A DNA stretch of 64,000 nucleotides from Streptomyces pactum (GTDB lineage Bacteria; Actinomycetota; Actinomycetes; Streptomycetales; Streptomycetaceae), in contig NZ_CP019724.1 of the NCBI RefSeq assembly GCF_002005225.1, positions 5,721,501-5,785,500 on the forward strand, read 5' to 3'. The notes below the pieces were generated by a model. It did not search any database and was not told where the DNA came from. It saw nothing but the letters and a program-made list of their open reading frames with translations. Both the position numbers and the translations under genes were made by a program. Positions 46,823-55,418 of this stretch are shown here, in pieces (within the stretch, counting starts at the first letter, position 1; every line of letters begins with the position of its first letter).

Positions 46823-48915
46823 TCCAGACCCTGCCTCAGCAACTTCGCGCACCGCTCTTCCGCGTCGACGAGCCAGTTGTCCAGGGTCGACCTCTGCTGA
46901 AGTCCGCCCGCGTCCCGCTCTTCGGGGACACCGGAATCTGGGATTTCAACGGGGTCATCAGGCGTCCTGCGAACGAGAATGTCGGCACCTGGCGCATGCG
47001 CTTCAGCGGGAAGCTCGCCGACCCCTACTGGAACCTGCTGGCCCGCGAAATGCTCATGATCTTGATGAACCCTACCCACGAGGCCGTCCTCAAGGCGGGG
47101 ATCTCCGTCGGGTCGGAAGGCGCCGAAGTGGCCAGCGTCAGCAACAACATGTCCTACATGCGCGGGCTCCTCGACTGGGCCGAAGAGAACGATCTACCCC
47201 GCTACTCGGACCAGTGGACAGCTGTTGACCTGCGGCGACGCATCAAAAGCATGAAGGGCAGCAAGGCTTACCGGCCTGCCACGATCTGCAGTCACGTTGC
47301 CCTGCTGCAGCGGATGACCGCCATCGCTCCCGCACTCAGCCTGCCCTGGCCGACCGAAGACCTCTGGCCCGGCAAGAGCGCCCGCACCGTGTCCGAGTAC
47401 GTCGTCGCCACCGACCTTTCGACCCCCGTCATCCCGCCGCAGATCTGGTTCCCCCTGATCAAAGCGGCCTGGGCTTTCATCCACGTCTTCTCGAGCGACG
47501 TTCTTCGCGCGGGCCGGCGCTATCAAGAACTGCAGGCCACCGCCCAGTCGTCGGTGGCCGGCAAGGAAGCCGAGCTGGACACCTGGCTCGCCGACCCCGC
47601 CAACAACATCCCCGTCCACTTCGCAGCCGACCGGCCGGCCGGACAGTTGCCGGAGGTCAACTGGCGGCTGATGGCCCTGAATCTCGGCGTCAAGGCAGAA
47701 CGGCACGGCGGTCTGTTCAGGCCTGGGGCTGTCGCCTCAGCGCGACGCCGGGCCAAGGTCCTCCAAGCCGTCGCCGAGGGACGAGTCACCCACCAAGGTC
47801 TTATCGAGAACCTCGCAGAGATCACCCGCCCCGACGGCACCCGAGGGCCATGGCACCCGGGCATCGACCCCTACGACCTCCACCGGCTCCGCATCATGCT
47901 GCGAAACGCCGCATTCATCCTGGTCATCGCGTTCTCGATGATGCGGGACTCCGAGGCCCAGGAGATCATCCGAGGAAGCGTCGTCGAGCACTACAACTCG
48001 CCGGCCATCGCCTCGACTCTCCGCAAGGGCAACTCCAACCTGCCCCGCAAGCACTGGTGGATCGCCGAGCCGATTGCCGAAGCCATCACCGTTGCGGAAG
48101 CCGTCACCGCACACCCCGAAAGGATCTTCGCTCCGCTGCATCGCAAGAACGACGCTGAGTCCCTCGACGGTGTCCAGATGATCGAAGCGTTCGTCACCTT
48201 CGTGAACCAGGGCCGCGACTGGTCCGGCCTGGAGCAGATCCCGGGCGGCTACATCCGCCCCCACATGTTCCGTCACACCATGGCAATGCTCACCGACCAG
48301 TTCGCCGGCTCCGAGATCGCGCTGGGCATGCAGCTCAAACACTTCGCCACCAGAGCCCTCGCCAACGCCTCCACCCTCGCTTACGCGGCCGCGGACAGTT
48401 CCTGGGCCGAACACCTCAAGGACTCCATCGAGATCGCCAAGTTCCGCAGGCTTAAGGAGCTCTACAGCCTGCACAAGAGCGGCAAACCGATTGGCTTCGG
48501 TCCTGGCGCCGAACGGGTCAAAGACGCCTTCGACCAGGTCACAGTCAGCGTCCGGGCCAAGGGCGGAGGGGCTCGGGTCGAAGAAGACTTTCTCCGCAAG
48601 GCCCGCATCCCTATCCGCTTCGGCACCCTGAACAACTGCACCTACGACGGCACCAACCCGGCCGGCGCCGTCTGTCTTGAGGACGCGATCGTGCCCGACG
48701 GTCATACCGGCCCGCTGGACGAACGCTGCCGACCCGACCGATGCGGCAACAGCATGATCGGCATCGAACACATCCCCATCCACGACTCCCACCGCCGCAC
48801 CCAGCTCAAGCTCCTGCAGACCCCCAACCTGCCGAAATGCCGGAAAGAAGTGATCACCCGAGAGGTGAAGCGCGTCGAAGCTGTCCTGGACATGGCCAAG
48901 GAGTCACCGGCATGA
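46819..48915 (+). CDS. Tyrosine recombinase 3 (GinC-like)
   Basis: 698 residues, the largest of the three. Catalytic residues are visible: Arg376 in SMMRDSEAQE, HxxR in HMFRHTMA (His482, Arg485), His508 in LKHFATRA and Tyr522 in TLAYAAADSS. The C-terminal ~100 residues contain several Cys/His (NNCTYDGTNPAGAVCLED, CRPDRCGNSMIG) that look like a metal-binding tail. ATG 46819 overlaps the stop of recombinase 2 by four bases (ATGA), replacing a longer in-frame extension that starts at 46573 inside that gene. It overlaps the fourth gene in the same way. Confidence 0.88.
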   Translation: MIQTLPQQLRAPLFRVDEPVVQGRPLLKSARVPLFGDTGIWDFNGVIRRPANENVGTWRMRFSGKLADPYWNLLAREMLMILMNPTHEAVLKAGISVGSEGAEVASVSNNMSYMRGLLDWAEENDLPRYSDQWTAVDLRRRIKSMKGSKAYRPATICSHVALLQRMTAIAPALSLPWPTEDLWPGKSARTVSEYVVATDLSTPVIPPQIWFPLIKAAWAFIHVFSSDVLRAGRRYQELQATAQSSVAGKEAELDTWLADPANNIPVHFAADRPAGQLPEVNWRLMALNLGVKAERHGGLFRPGAVASARRRAKVLQAVAEGRVTHQGLIENLAEITRPDGTRGPWHPGIDPYDLHRLRIMLRNAAFILVIAFSMMRDSEAQEIIRGSVVEHYNSPAIASTLRKGNSNLPRKHWWIAEPIAEAITVAEAVTAHPERIFAPLHRKNDAESLDGVQMIEAFVTFVNQGRDWSGLEQIPGGYIRPHMFRHTMAMLTDQFAGSEIALGMQLKHFATRALANASTLAYAAADSSWAEHLKDSIEIAKFRRLKELYSLHKSGKPIGFGPGAERVKDAFDQVTVSVRAKGGGARVEEDFLRKARIPIRFGTLNNCTYDGTNPAGAVCLEDAIVPDGHTGPLDERCRPDRCGNSMIGIEHIPIHDSHRRTQLKLLQTPNLPKCRKEVITREVKRVEAVLDMAKESPA

Positions 48916-49361
48916 CAAGCAACTCGGCCTCTCCACTCGAAGACCAGGTGAGTCCCAAGACCGCCCAAAGCCTCAGACTCGCCATGGAGCGGCTGTTCGC
49001 CGGTCGGCCCGAAAGGACCGACGGCAGGCTGACCAAGGAAAACCTCTGGCGAGAGGCCCAGGTCAGCCGGGCCACCATGAACCGAGCTCACCGCATCCTC
49101 ACCGACTGGGACGCGCACATCGCCGAGCACGGCAAGACCACCCCAGGTGAAGCCAGACGCGACGAGACCATCACCGACCTCCGCAAAAGGCTCACCGCCA
49201 AGACCAAGGAATGCACCCGCCTCGAGCGGCAGCTCAAGGCTGCAGCGATCGCCATCGCGGCCCTGCACCACGACAACGAAGCCCTCCGAGACGAGCTCAC
49301 CGAACGCCCCGCAACGGTCGTCGTCGGAATCGGAGCCCAGCGCAGAAAGCCCCGGGAATGA
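48912..49361 (+). CDS. Small HTH/coiled-coil protein of the element (GinD/TnpC-like)
   Basis: 149 residues. The N-terminal part (about residues 20-60) looks like a winged or simple helix-turn-helix (TKENLWREAQVSRATMNRAH); the C-terminal part (about 80-125) is a heptad-rich coiled coil (DLRKRLTAKTKECTRLERQL). This size and layout match TnpC of Tn554 and GinD of GInt islands, which assist or orient recombination. ATG 48912 overlaps the stop of recombinase 3 (ATGA). It is the last gene; 119 bp of end sequence follow. Confidence 0.83.
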   Translation: MTSNSASPLEDQVSPKTAQSLRLAMERLFAGRPERTDGRLTKENLWREAQVSRATMNRAHRILTDWDAHIAEHGKTTPGEARRDETITDLRKRLTAKTKECTRLERQLKAAAIAIAALHHDNEALRDELTERPATVVVGIGAQRRKPRE

Positions 49362-49450
49362 CTGCGGCGCTGTCTCACTCCCCGCCAGCACCCGTCCGCG
49401 CTTCAACCCGAGCGCCCCGCCTCTCACCAGCAGCGAACGGCAGGACCCGA

Positions 49451-49480
49451 TGTCTCATGAGACACCCTGAACGCGAAGAA
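49451..49480 (-). repeat. Right terminal inverted repeat with palindrome
   Basis: Reads inward TTCTTCGCGTTCAGGG then TGTCTCAT. The sequence at 49451-49464, TGTCTCATGAGACA, is a perfect 14-bp palindrome. A further TGTCTCA occurs at 49371-49377. These repeated TGTCTCA boxes at both ends are likely recombinase binding sites. Confidence 0.75.
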
Positions 49481-49486
49481 CACGCC
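49481..49486. other. Right 6-bp core of the element insertion (CACGCC)
   Basis: CACGCC directly follows the AAGAA end of the element and is followed by the native CACGCC of comEC (49487-49492). It differs from the left core, so it probably travelled in with the circular form from an earlier insertion site. Confidence 0.7.
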
Positions 49487-50092
49487 CACGCCGATCATGT
49501 GGCGGGCCTGCCCGGGGTGTTGCGGGGGCGTTCGGTGGGTGCGATCGAGACCACCGCCCTCGAAGAGCCCGCGGACCAGGCCGAGTCCGTCCGCGAACAG
49601 GCGGCGGCACGGCGGATTCCCCTGCGGCACGCCGCCGCGGGGGAACAGCGGCGGGCCGGCTCGCTCTCCTGGCAGGTGGTCTGGCCACCACCGAGCCCAC
49701 CGACGAGCACGGCCCCGACCGCTGAAGGTCCCAACGACGCCAGCGTCACACTCCTGGTGCGGTCGGCGGGGCTGCGTCTGCTGCTGCTCGGGGACCTGGA
49801 GCCGCCGGCCCAGCAGCGGCTGGCGCGCTCACCGGCGGCGGGGGCACTGGAGGGGGTCGATGTCCTCAAGGTGGCCCATCATGGTTCCGCCCACCAGGAT
49901 CCCGGCCTGATACGGAAGGTGGCCCCACGCCTGGCGCTCATCAGCTGCGGTGCGGACAACGGCTACGGGCATCCGGCCCCCGGCACCGTCGGCGCGCTGC
50001 GTGCCCAGGGCGCGATGGTGCTGCGGACGGACCGGGACGGGGCGCTGGCGGTCGTCGGCACGGGCGGGGCGCTGCGGGTCGCGGGAGACTGA
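49487..50092 (+). pseudogene. comEC: comEC, 3' part (metallo-beta-lactamase-like domain)
   Basis: 201 codons plus stop continuing ComEC in frame: HADHVAGLPGVLRG, then LLGDLEPPAQQRL, VLKVAHHGSAHQDPGLI and a C-terminal SCGADNGYGHPAPGTVGAL. This is the nuclease-like C-terminal domain minus its first strands. It has no start codon or RBS of its own; an in-frame ORF reaches back to 49211 inside the element but has no coding character. Its frame and codons are intact, so the split is recent or excision still occurs. Confidence 0.92.
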
Positions 50093-50096
50093 GGCC

Positions 50097-50927
50097 ATGG
50101 ATTCCGTACAGGTCGACGCCTACCTCAGCCGGCTGGGCGTCCAGTACCCGGCGTGGCCCACCGTCGACGTCCTGCGCGAGCTGCACCGGCGTCATCTGCG
50201 GACGGTGCCGTTCGAGAACCTCTCCGTCCATCTGGGCGAGGAGATCGTGCTCGAGGAGAAGCGGCTGCTGGACAAGGTGCTGGGCGCGCGAAGGGGCGGC
50301 TTCTGCTACGAACTCAACGGCCTCTTCGGTGCGTTGCTCACGGCGCTCGGGTACGAGGTCACCCTGCTTGCGGCGCGGGTGTACGGGGACGGGGGCCGCC
50401 GGCTGGGGATCCCGTACGACCATCTGGCACTGCGGGTGCGGACGGTGGACGGGGGCGACTTGCTCGCCGACGTCGGGTTCGGGGCGCACAGCCACGGTCC
50501 GCTGGCGTTCGGGGAGCGGGGTGAGCAGGAGGATCCCGGCGGCACGTTCCGGGTCGTCGAGGCGGGTCCGGACGCGGCCGGCGTGCGCGGCGGGCACGAC
50601 TCGGCCCGGGCGGCCGACCTGGACGTGCTGCGTGACGGGAAGCCCGTGTACCGGGTGGAGCCGCGCCCGCGGGTGCTCGGCGACTTCGTGTCCGGCGCGT
50701 GGTGGCACAGCACCTCGCCGCAGTCGCACTTCGTCCAGTCGCCGGTCTGCTCGCGGGTCACGGAGGACGGAGGGAGGGTCACGCTCAGCGGCCGCAGGCT
50801 CACGTTCACGACGGCCGACGGCGCGCGGGAGGAGCGTGAGCCGGCCACGGACGAGGAGGTACTCGCGGCGTACCGGGACCACTTCGGCATCACCCTCGAC
50901 CGGGTGCCCACCGCGCGCCGGCTGTGA
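50097..50927 (+). CDS. Arylamine N-acetyltransferase
   Basis: 276 residues. It transfers acetyl (or longer acyl) groups from CoA to arylamines or hydrazines. The catalytic triad is visible: Cys in RRGGFCYELN (residue ~69), His in DHLALRV (~109) and Asp in DVGFG (~124). ATG 50097 is 4 bp after the comEC stop, so it may be translated from the same message and could be affected by the element upstream. Four 22-bp repeats follow its stop. Confidence 0.93.
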   Translation: MDSVQVDAYLSRLGVQYPAWPTVDVLRELHRRHLRTVPFENLSVHLGEEIVLEEKRLLDKVLGARRGGFCYELNGLFGALLTALGYEVTLLAARVYGDGGRRLGIPYDHLALRVRTVDGGDLLADVGFGAHSHGPLAFGERGEQEDPGGTFRVVEAGPDAAGVRGGHDSARAADLDVLRDGKPVYRVEPRPRVLGDFVSGAWWHSTSPQSHFVQSPVCSRVTEDGGRVTLSGRRLTFTTADGAREEREPATDEEVLAAYRDHFGITLDRVPTARRL

Positions 50928-50944
50928 GGAGATCCGGTCGCGAT

Positions 50945-51029
50945 GGTGGTGCGGCCCGCTCCCGGCGGTGGTGCGGACCGCTCCCGGCGGTGGTGCGGCC
51001 CGCTCCCGGTGGTGGTGCGGCCCGCTCGG
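50945..51029. repeat. 22-bp tandem repeat, ~3.9 copies
   Basis: Unit GGTGGTGCGGCCCGCTCCCG followed by GC, at 50945, 50967, 50989 and 51011 with single-base differences, starting 18 bp after the acetyltransferase stop. No gene is seen in the rest of the spacer to 51208. Confidence 0.88.
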
Positions 51030-51208
51030 CGACCCGGCCCCGGCTGTGAGGCGACCCGGCCCTGAGCGAGGTTCGGCCCCGGCTGGCGGAATCATGCCCG
51101 GAGCGGTCGATTCGGGCAACCGGGGATACTCGTGGACCTGGCGGCCCGCACCCGTGCCGGGACGGACCTGGCGGCCCGTCTGCCGCCCCGTGTCCGACAA
51201 TGGCACCC

Positions 51209-51454
51209 GTGAGTGATGTGAGACATGTACTGGTGCTGCCCGACCGCGACGCCGCGGAGGAGGTGGTCCAGGTGCTCGGGGAGCGGTTCGGGACCGACGA
51301 GGAGCCCCGGCTCGTCCGGGACGCCCTGGCCGGCGAGGACGACGCCGAGGACGCCCAGTGGCTCGTCGTCCTGCGCGACGAGGAGAAACGGCTGGACCCC
51401 GGCGAGCTGGACGCGTTCGCGGGCGAGTGGGAGGGCTGGCGCGAGGAGCCGTAG
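51209..51454 (+). CDS. Small conserved hypothetical protein
   Basis: 81 residues (VRHVLVLPDRDAAEEVVQVL at the start), acidic, a predicted small alpha/beta fold; no family recognised. GACAAT at 51196-51201 is a -10 box placing transcription start at GTG 51209, so a leaderless start there is preferred; ATG 51200 in frame would add three residues. It lies upstream of holA in the same direction. Confidence 0.7.
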   Translation: MSDVRHVLVLPDRDAAEEVVQVLGERFGTDEEPRLVRDALAGEDDAEDAQWLVVLRDEEKRLDPGELDAFAGEWEGWREEP

Positions 51455-51567
51455 TCCCGTGGGTCCGTGGGTTCCTGTTGGTCCCCGTGGGTCCCTGTGG
51501 GCCCCCTGGGCCTCCGTGGCCCCGGGAGCGGGATCCGCTGTCAGTGGTGCGTGCGATGCTTGTCGCG

Positions 51568-52557
51568 ATGGCCAGGAAGACTGCGAATGACGACCCTCTC
51601 GCCCCGGTGACCCTTGCCGTGGGCCAGGAGGACCTCCTGCTCGACCGTGCCGTGCAGGAGGTGGTGGCCGCCGCGAAGGCCGCCGACGCCGACACGGACG
51701 TGCGCGACCTGACCCCCGATCAGTTGCAGCCCGGCACCCTCGCCGAGCTCACCAGCCCCTCGCTCTTCGCCGAGCGCAAGGTCGTGGTCGTACGCAATGC
51801 GCAGGACCTGTCCGCCGACACGGTCAAGGACGTGAAGGCCTATCTCGGCGCACCCGCCGAGGAGATCACCCTCGTCCTGCTGCACGCGGGCGGCGCGAAG
51901 GGCAAGGGCCTGCTGGACGCCGCCCGCAAAGCGGGCGCGCGCGAGGTGGCGTGTCCGAAGATGACGAAGCCCGCCGACCGGCTGGCCTTCGTCCGGACGG
52001 AGTTCCGTACCGCCGGGCGGTCGGCCACCCCCGAGGCGGGCCAGGCGCTGGTCGACTCGATCGGCAGCGACCTGCGTGAGCTGGCCTCGGCGGTCTCCCA
52101 ACTGACGGCGGACGTCGAGGGCACGATCGACGAGGCGGTCGTCGGGCGGTACTACACGGGTCGGGCCGAGGCCTCCAGCTTCACGGTCGCCGACCGCGCG
52201 GTCGAGGGACGGACGGCGGAGGCCCTGGAGGCGCTGCGCTGGTCGCTGGCGACCGGAGTGGCGCCGGTGCTGATCACCAGCGCCCTGGCCCAGGGCGTGC
52301 GGGCGATCGGCAAGCTGTCCTCCGCCCGCGGCGGACGCCCCGCCGACCTCGCCCGCGAGCTGGGGATGCCGCCGTGGAAGATCGACCGCGTCCGGCAGCA
52401 GATGCGCGGCTGGACACCGGACGGCGTCTCCGTGGCCCTGCGCGCGGTGGCCGAGGCGGACGCCGGAGTCAAGGGCGGCGGAGACGATCCCGAGTACGCC
52501 CTGGAAAAGGCCGTGGTGACCATCGCGCGGGCGGCGCGGTCGCGAGGCCGGGCGTAG
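51568..52557 (+). CDS. holA: DNA polymerase III delta subunit
   Basis: 329 residues, the clamp-loader subunit that opens the beta clamp. Typical segments are DDPLAPVTLAVGQEDLLLDR, SPSLFAERKVVVVRNAQDLS, and the C-terminal domain with LGMPPWKIDRVRQQMRGW. ATG 51568 follows GATGCT (51555-51560) by 7 nt, consistent with a leaderless transcript; ATG 51556 is the alternative. It is convergent with rpsT, the usual actinobacterial neighbourhood (comEC-holA-rpsT). Its last ~50 bp are duplicated downstream. Confidence 0.95.
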   Translation: MARKTANDDPLAPVTLAVGQEDLLLDRAVQEVVAAAKAADADTDVRDLTPDQLQPGTLAELTSPSLFAERKVVVVRNAQDLSADTVKDVKAYLGAPAEEITLVLLHAGGAKGKGLLDAARKAGAREVACPKMTKPADRLAFVRTEFRTAGRSATPEAGQALVDSIGSDLRELASAVSQLTADVEGTIDEAVVGRYYTGRAEASSFTVADRAVEGRTAEALEALRWSLATGVAPVLITSALAQGVRAIGKLSSARGGRPADLARELGMPPWKIDRVRQQMRGWTPDGVSVALRAVAEADAGVKGGGDDPEYALEKAVVTIARAARSRGRA

Positions 52558-52630
52558 GGCCGCGTACGGACCGAAGGCCGTGGTGACCATCGCGCGGTCG
52601 CGAGGCCGGGCGTAGGGGCCGCGCACAGAC
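52507..52630. repeat. 67-bp tandem duplication of the holA 3' end
   Basis: The segment AAGGCCGTGGTGACCATCGC (and what follows) at 52507 recurs at 52574. The second copy lacks 9 bp (GCGGCGCGG type) and includes a copy of the holA stop. A third start of the unit (AAGGCCC) follows at 52633 in the terminator. Confidence 0.85.
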
Positions 52631-52679
52631 CGAAGGCCCCGCCGTCCGTCCTGGGGAAGGACGGCCACCGGGGCCTTCG
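52631..52679. terminator. Terminator between holA and rpsT
   Basis: Stem CGAAGGCCCC / GGGGCCTTCG (52631-52640 and 52670-52679) with inner CCGTCC / GGACGG. It lies between convergent genes, so it probably works in both directions. A GGATCCATGC / GCATGGATCC inverted repeat (about 52692-52733) follows. Confidence 0.85.
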
Positions 52680-52806
52680 AATCAAGCTTGCGGATCCATG
52701 CCCGCGTGGCGAACGCAGGCCGCGCATGGATCCTTGGGTGCCGGACGGGAGCGGATGAGAGAGGGCCCGCTCTGGGTCCTTCCGGCGATCAGACCAGATG
52801 AGGGGT

Positions 52807-53073
52807 TCAGCCCTTGAGCGCGCCGACCTTCGTCGCCAGCGCCGACTTCTTGTTGGCGGCCTGGTTCTTGTGGATGACGCCCTTGGAGACGGCCTTGTCG
52901 AGCTGGCGCGAAGCGACGCGCTGGTACTCGGTGGCCTTCTCGACGTCACCCGCGGCAGCGGCCTCACGGGCCTTGCGGATCGCGGTCTTCAGAGAGGACT
53001 TGACGGCCTTGTTGCGCAGCCGGGCCTTCTCGTTGGTCTTGTTCCGCTTGATCTGGGACTTGATGTTCGCCAC
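52807..53073 (-). CDS. rpsT: 30S ribosomal protein S20
   Basis: 88 residues starting [20 protein letters not shown], the typical helical, Lys/Arg/Ala-rich S20. Stand-alone gene on the minus strand, divergent from lepA. A minus-strand -10 candidate TAGTGT with TTGGGT 18 bp away lies near 53176-53205, giving a ~100-nt leader. Confidence 0.97.
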   Translation of the reverse strand: MANIKSQIKRNKTNEKARLRNKAVKSSLKTAIRKAREAAAAGDVEKATEYQRVASRQLDKAVSKGVIHKNQAANKKSALATKVGALKG

Positions 53074-53359
53074 GAATGAGCCTCTGCAGGTTCAGGCACG
53101 AGGCCGCGAGGGTCCCGTGCCGATGATTTCTTGAAGGAGTGCCTCGCGCTGAGAGGGCAAGAGACACAGCCCCCCACACTACCAGCGGCCCGACCGGCCA
53201 CCCAAACCCGGCCTCGGTCCGACCCCGATCGAGCCCCGCCCCCGCCCTCGACCCGTCCCAAACCCATCCCAGCGCCCCACCCGTGGGACGATGGAGGCTA
53301 CGTATAGATCCGACCCGAGACCGCAGACACTGCGGACGCCTCAAGAATCAGGACCCTGC

Positions 53360-55228
53360 GTGCCCGCGATCCCCAGCCATGTGCCCGAGCCGAGCCGTAC
53401 AGACCCGGCGCTGATCCGCAACTTCTGCATCATCGCGCACATCGACCACGGCAAGTCCACGCTCGCCGACCGGATGCTCCAGTTGACCGGTGTGGTGGAG
53501 CAGCGGCAGATGCGCGCCCAGTACCTCGACCGCATGGACATCGAGCGCGAGCGCGGCATCACGATCAAGTCCCAGGCGGTGCGATTGCCGTGGGCGCCCA
53601 CCCACGACAAGACCGACACGCACATCCTCAACATGATCGACACGCCGGGGCACGTCGACTTCACCTACGAGGTCTCGCGGTCGCTGGCCGCGTGCGAGGG
53701 CACCATCCTCCTCGTCGACGCCGCCCAGGGCATCGAGGCCCAGACCCTCGCCAACCTCTACCTGGCGATGGAGAACGACCTCACGATCATCCCCGTGCTG
53801 AACAAGATCGACCTGCCGGCCGCGCAGCCCGAGAAGTTCGCCGAGGAACTCGCCAACCTGATCGGCTGCGACCCCGACGACGTGCTCAAGGTCTCCGCCA
53901 AGACCGGGCTCGGGGTCGAGGCGCTGCTGGACAAGGTCGTCGCCGAGGTCCCGGCCCCGGTCGGCGTCAAGGACGCCCCCGCCCGCGCGATGATCTTCGA
54001 CTCCGTCTACGACTCCTACCGCGGTGTCGTGACGTACGTCCGTGTCATCGACGGCCAGCTCAACAAGCGCGAGCGGATCCGGATGATGTCCACCAACGCC
54101 ACGCACGAGCTGCTGGAGATCGGCACCAACTCGCCGGAGATGCTCTCCGCCGACGGCCTCGGTGTCGGCGAGGTGGGGTATCTGATCACCGGCGTGAAGG
54201 ACGTCCGCCAGTCAAAGGTCGGTGACACCGTCACCAGCATGCACAAGGGCGCCGAGGAGGCGCTCGGCGGCTACAAGGACCCCAGGCCCATGGTCTTCTC
54301 CGGCCTGTACCCGCTGGACGGCTCGGATTACCCCCTGCTGCGCGAGGCGCTGGACAAGCTCCTGCTCAACGACGCCGCCCTCGTCTACGAGCCGGAGACC
54401 TCCGCGGCCCTCGGCTTCGGCTTCCGCGTCGGCTTCCTGGGCCTGCTGCACCTCGACGTGATCCGCGAGCGGCTGGAGCGCGAGTTCGGCCTCGACCTGA
54501 TCGCCACCGCGCCCAACGTGGTCTACCGCGTGATCATGGAGGACGGCGTCGAGCACACCGTCACCAACCCGAGCGAGTTCCCCGAGGGGAAGATCAACGA
54601 GGTCTACGAGCCGGTCGTGCGCGCCACGATCCTGGCGCCGACCGAGTTCATCGGCGCGATCATGGAGCTGTGCCAGACCCGGCGCGGCACCCTGCTCGGC
54701 ATGGACTACCTCTCCGAGGACCGGGTGGAGATCCGCTACACCCTCCCGCTCGCGGAGATCGTCTTCGACTTCTTCGACCAGTTGAAGTCGAAGACGCGCG
54801 GCTACGCCTCCCTCGACTACGAGCCCACCGGCGAGCAGACCTCCAGCCTGGTCAAGGTCGACATCCTGCTGCACGGCGACAAGGTGGACGCCTTCTCGGC
54901 GATCACCCACAAGGACGCGGCGTACGCGTACGGGGTGCGGCTCGTCGCCAAGCTGCGCGAGCTCATCCCGCGCCAGGCCTTCGAGGTGCCCATCCAGGCC
55001 GCCATCGGCTCCCGGGTGATCGCCCGCGAGACGATCCGCGCCATCCGCAAGGACGTCCTCGCCAAGTGCTACGGCGGTGACATCTCCCGTAAGCGGAAGC
55101 TGCTGGAGAAGCAGAAGGAAGGCAAGAAGCGGATGAAGATGGTGGGCTCCGTGGAGGTTCCGCAGGAGGCCTTCATCGCGGTTCTGTCCAGCGACGACAG
55201 CGCGGGGTCGGGCAAGGGCAAGAAGTAA
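53360..55228 (+). CDS. lepA: Elongation factor 4 (LepA)
   Basis: 622-residue ribosomal GTPase. G1 [17 protein letters not shown] and NKID are present; the LepA-specific C-terminal domain includes [20 protein letters not shown] and [19 protein letters not shown] 53360 is preferred: AGGA lies about 6 nt upstream and the resulting length is usual for Streptomyces LepA, while the frame is open to 53291. It is divergent from rpsT and followed by a strong terminator. Confidence 0.97.
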   Translation: MPAIPSHVPEPSRTDPALIRNFCIIAHIDHGKSTLADRMLQLTGVVEQRQMRAQYLDRMDIERERGITIKSQAVRLPWAPTHDKTDTHILNMIDTPGHVDFTYEVSRSLAACEGTILLVDAAQGIEAQTLANLYLAMENDLTIIPVLNKIDLPAAQPEKFAEELANLIGCDPDDVLKVSAKTGLGVEALLDKVVAEVPAPVGVKDAPARAMIFDSVYDSYRGVVTYVRVIDGQLNKRERIRMMSTNATHELLEIGTNSPEMLSADGLGVGEVGYLITGVKDVRQSKVGDTVTSMHKGAEEALGGYKDPRPMVFSGLYPLDGSDYPLLREALDKLLLNDAALVYEPETSAALGFGFRVGFLGLLHLDVIRERLEREFGLDLIATAPNVVYRVIMEDGVEHTVTNPSEFPEGKINEVYEPVVRATILAPTEFIGAIMELCQTRRGTLLGMDYLSEDRVEIRYTLPLAEIVFDFFDQLKSKTRGYASLDYEPTGEQTSSLVKVDILLHGDKVDAFSAITHKDAAYAYGVRLVAKLRELIPRQAFEVPIQAAIGSRVIARETIRAIRKDVLAKCYGGDISRKRKLLEKQKEGKKRMKMVGSVEVPQEAFIAVLSSDDSAGSGKGKK

Positions 55229-55276
55229 CCGCGACCGTCCTCGCGGCGTGTCCCGCCCACCCCGGCGAAACGGACA

Positions 55277-55316
55277 CGAAGGGGCCCGCCGTGCGACAGC
55301 GCGGCGGGCCCCTTCG
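55277..55316 (+). terminator. Terminator after lepA
   Basis: Perfect 15-bp arms CGAAGGGGCCCGCCG (55277-55291) and complement (55302-55316), 10-nt loop, about 48 bp after the lepA stop. Confidence 0.9.
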
Positions 55317-55384
55317 CATGTCACGGGTGGGCCTCTGTATGAAGTGACAGGGCGCGGAGACTTACGCGCGGGCCGGTCGCCCTT

Positions 55385-55418
55385 TACTCTGATGCCTGCT
55401 CGCTAGTTACTCGCGAGT
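55385..55418 (+). promoter_or_regulatory. Promoter and palindromic operator upstream of the acyl-CoA synthetase gene
   Basis: TACTCT (55385-55390) is a -10 box; ACTCGCGAGT (55409-55418) is a perfect 10-bp palindrome in AGTTACTCGCGAGTTAA, about 12 bp after the predicted transcription start. This position suits a repressor such as a TetR-type fatty-acid regulator. The remaining spacer (55229-55558, 330 bp) holds the lepA terminator and a ~160-nt leader. Confidence 0.55.

Larger units (their letters stand above)
43322..49480 (+). mobile_element. Cargo-less GInt / Tn554-like element (three tyrosine recombinases plus HTH protein) in comEC
   Basis: 6,159 bp. It contains four plus-strand genes, each overlapping the next by 1-4 bases: recombinases of 488, 638 and 698 residues and a 149-residue HTH/coiled-coil protein. 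Both ends start TTCTT reading inward and share TTCAG and TGTCTCAT in the same order, forming imperfect inverted repeats. Different 6-bp cores flank the ends (CACTTC left, CACGCC right), as in Tn554 where the core changes with each move; there is no target duplication. The 3 x recombinase + small DNA-binding protein set matches GInt islands (ginABCD) as I recall them. No cargo gene is present. The element is visibly less GC-rich than flanking genes (for example 43370-43430 and 46600-46660). Confidence 0.88.

Noticed and set aside
48741..48911. Longer start for the fourth element gene
   Set aside because: The extra 57 codons overlap recombinase 3 and are His/Pro/Arg-rich; ATG 48912 overlaps the stop in the same way as the other genes of the operon.
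43322..49480. Prophage or integrative conjugative element
   Set aside because: No structural, replication, conjugation or cargo genes; only recombinases and one small DNA-binding protein. It is not next to a tRNA either.
43316..49492. Target-site duplication flanking the element
   Set aside because: Left flank is CACTTC and right flank CACGCC; the CACGCC-CACGCC pair on the right is not found on the left, so this is core exchange rather than duplication.
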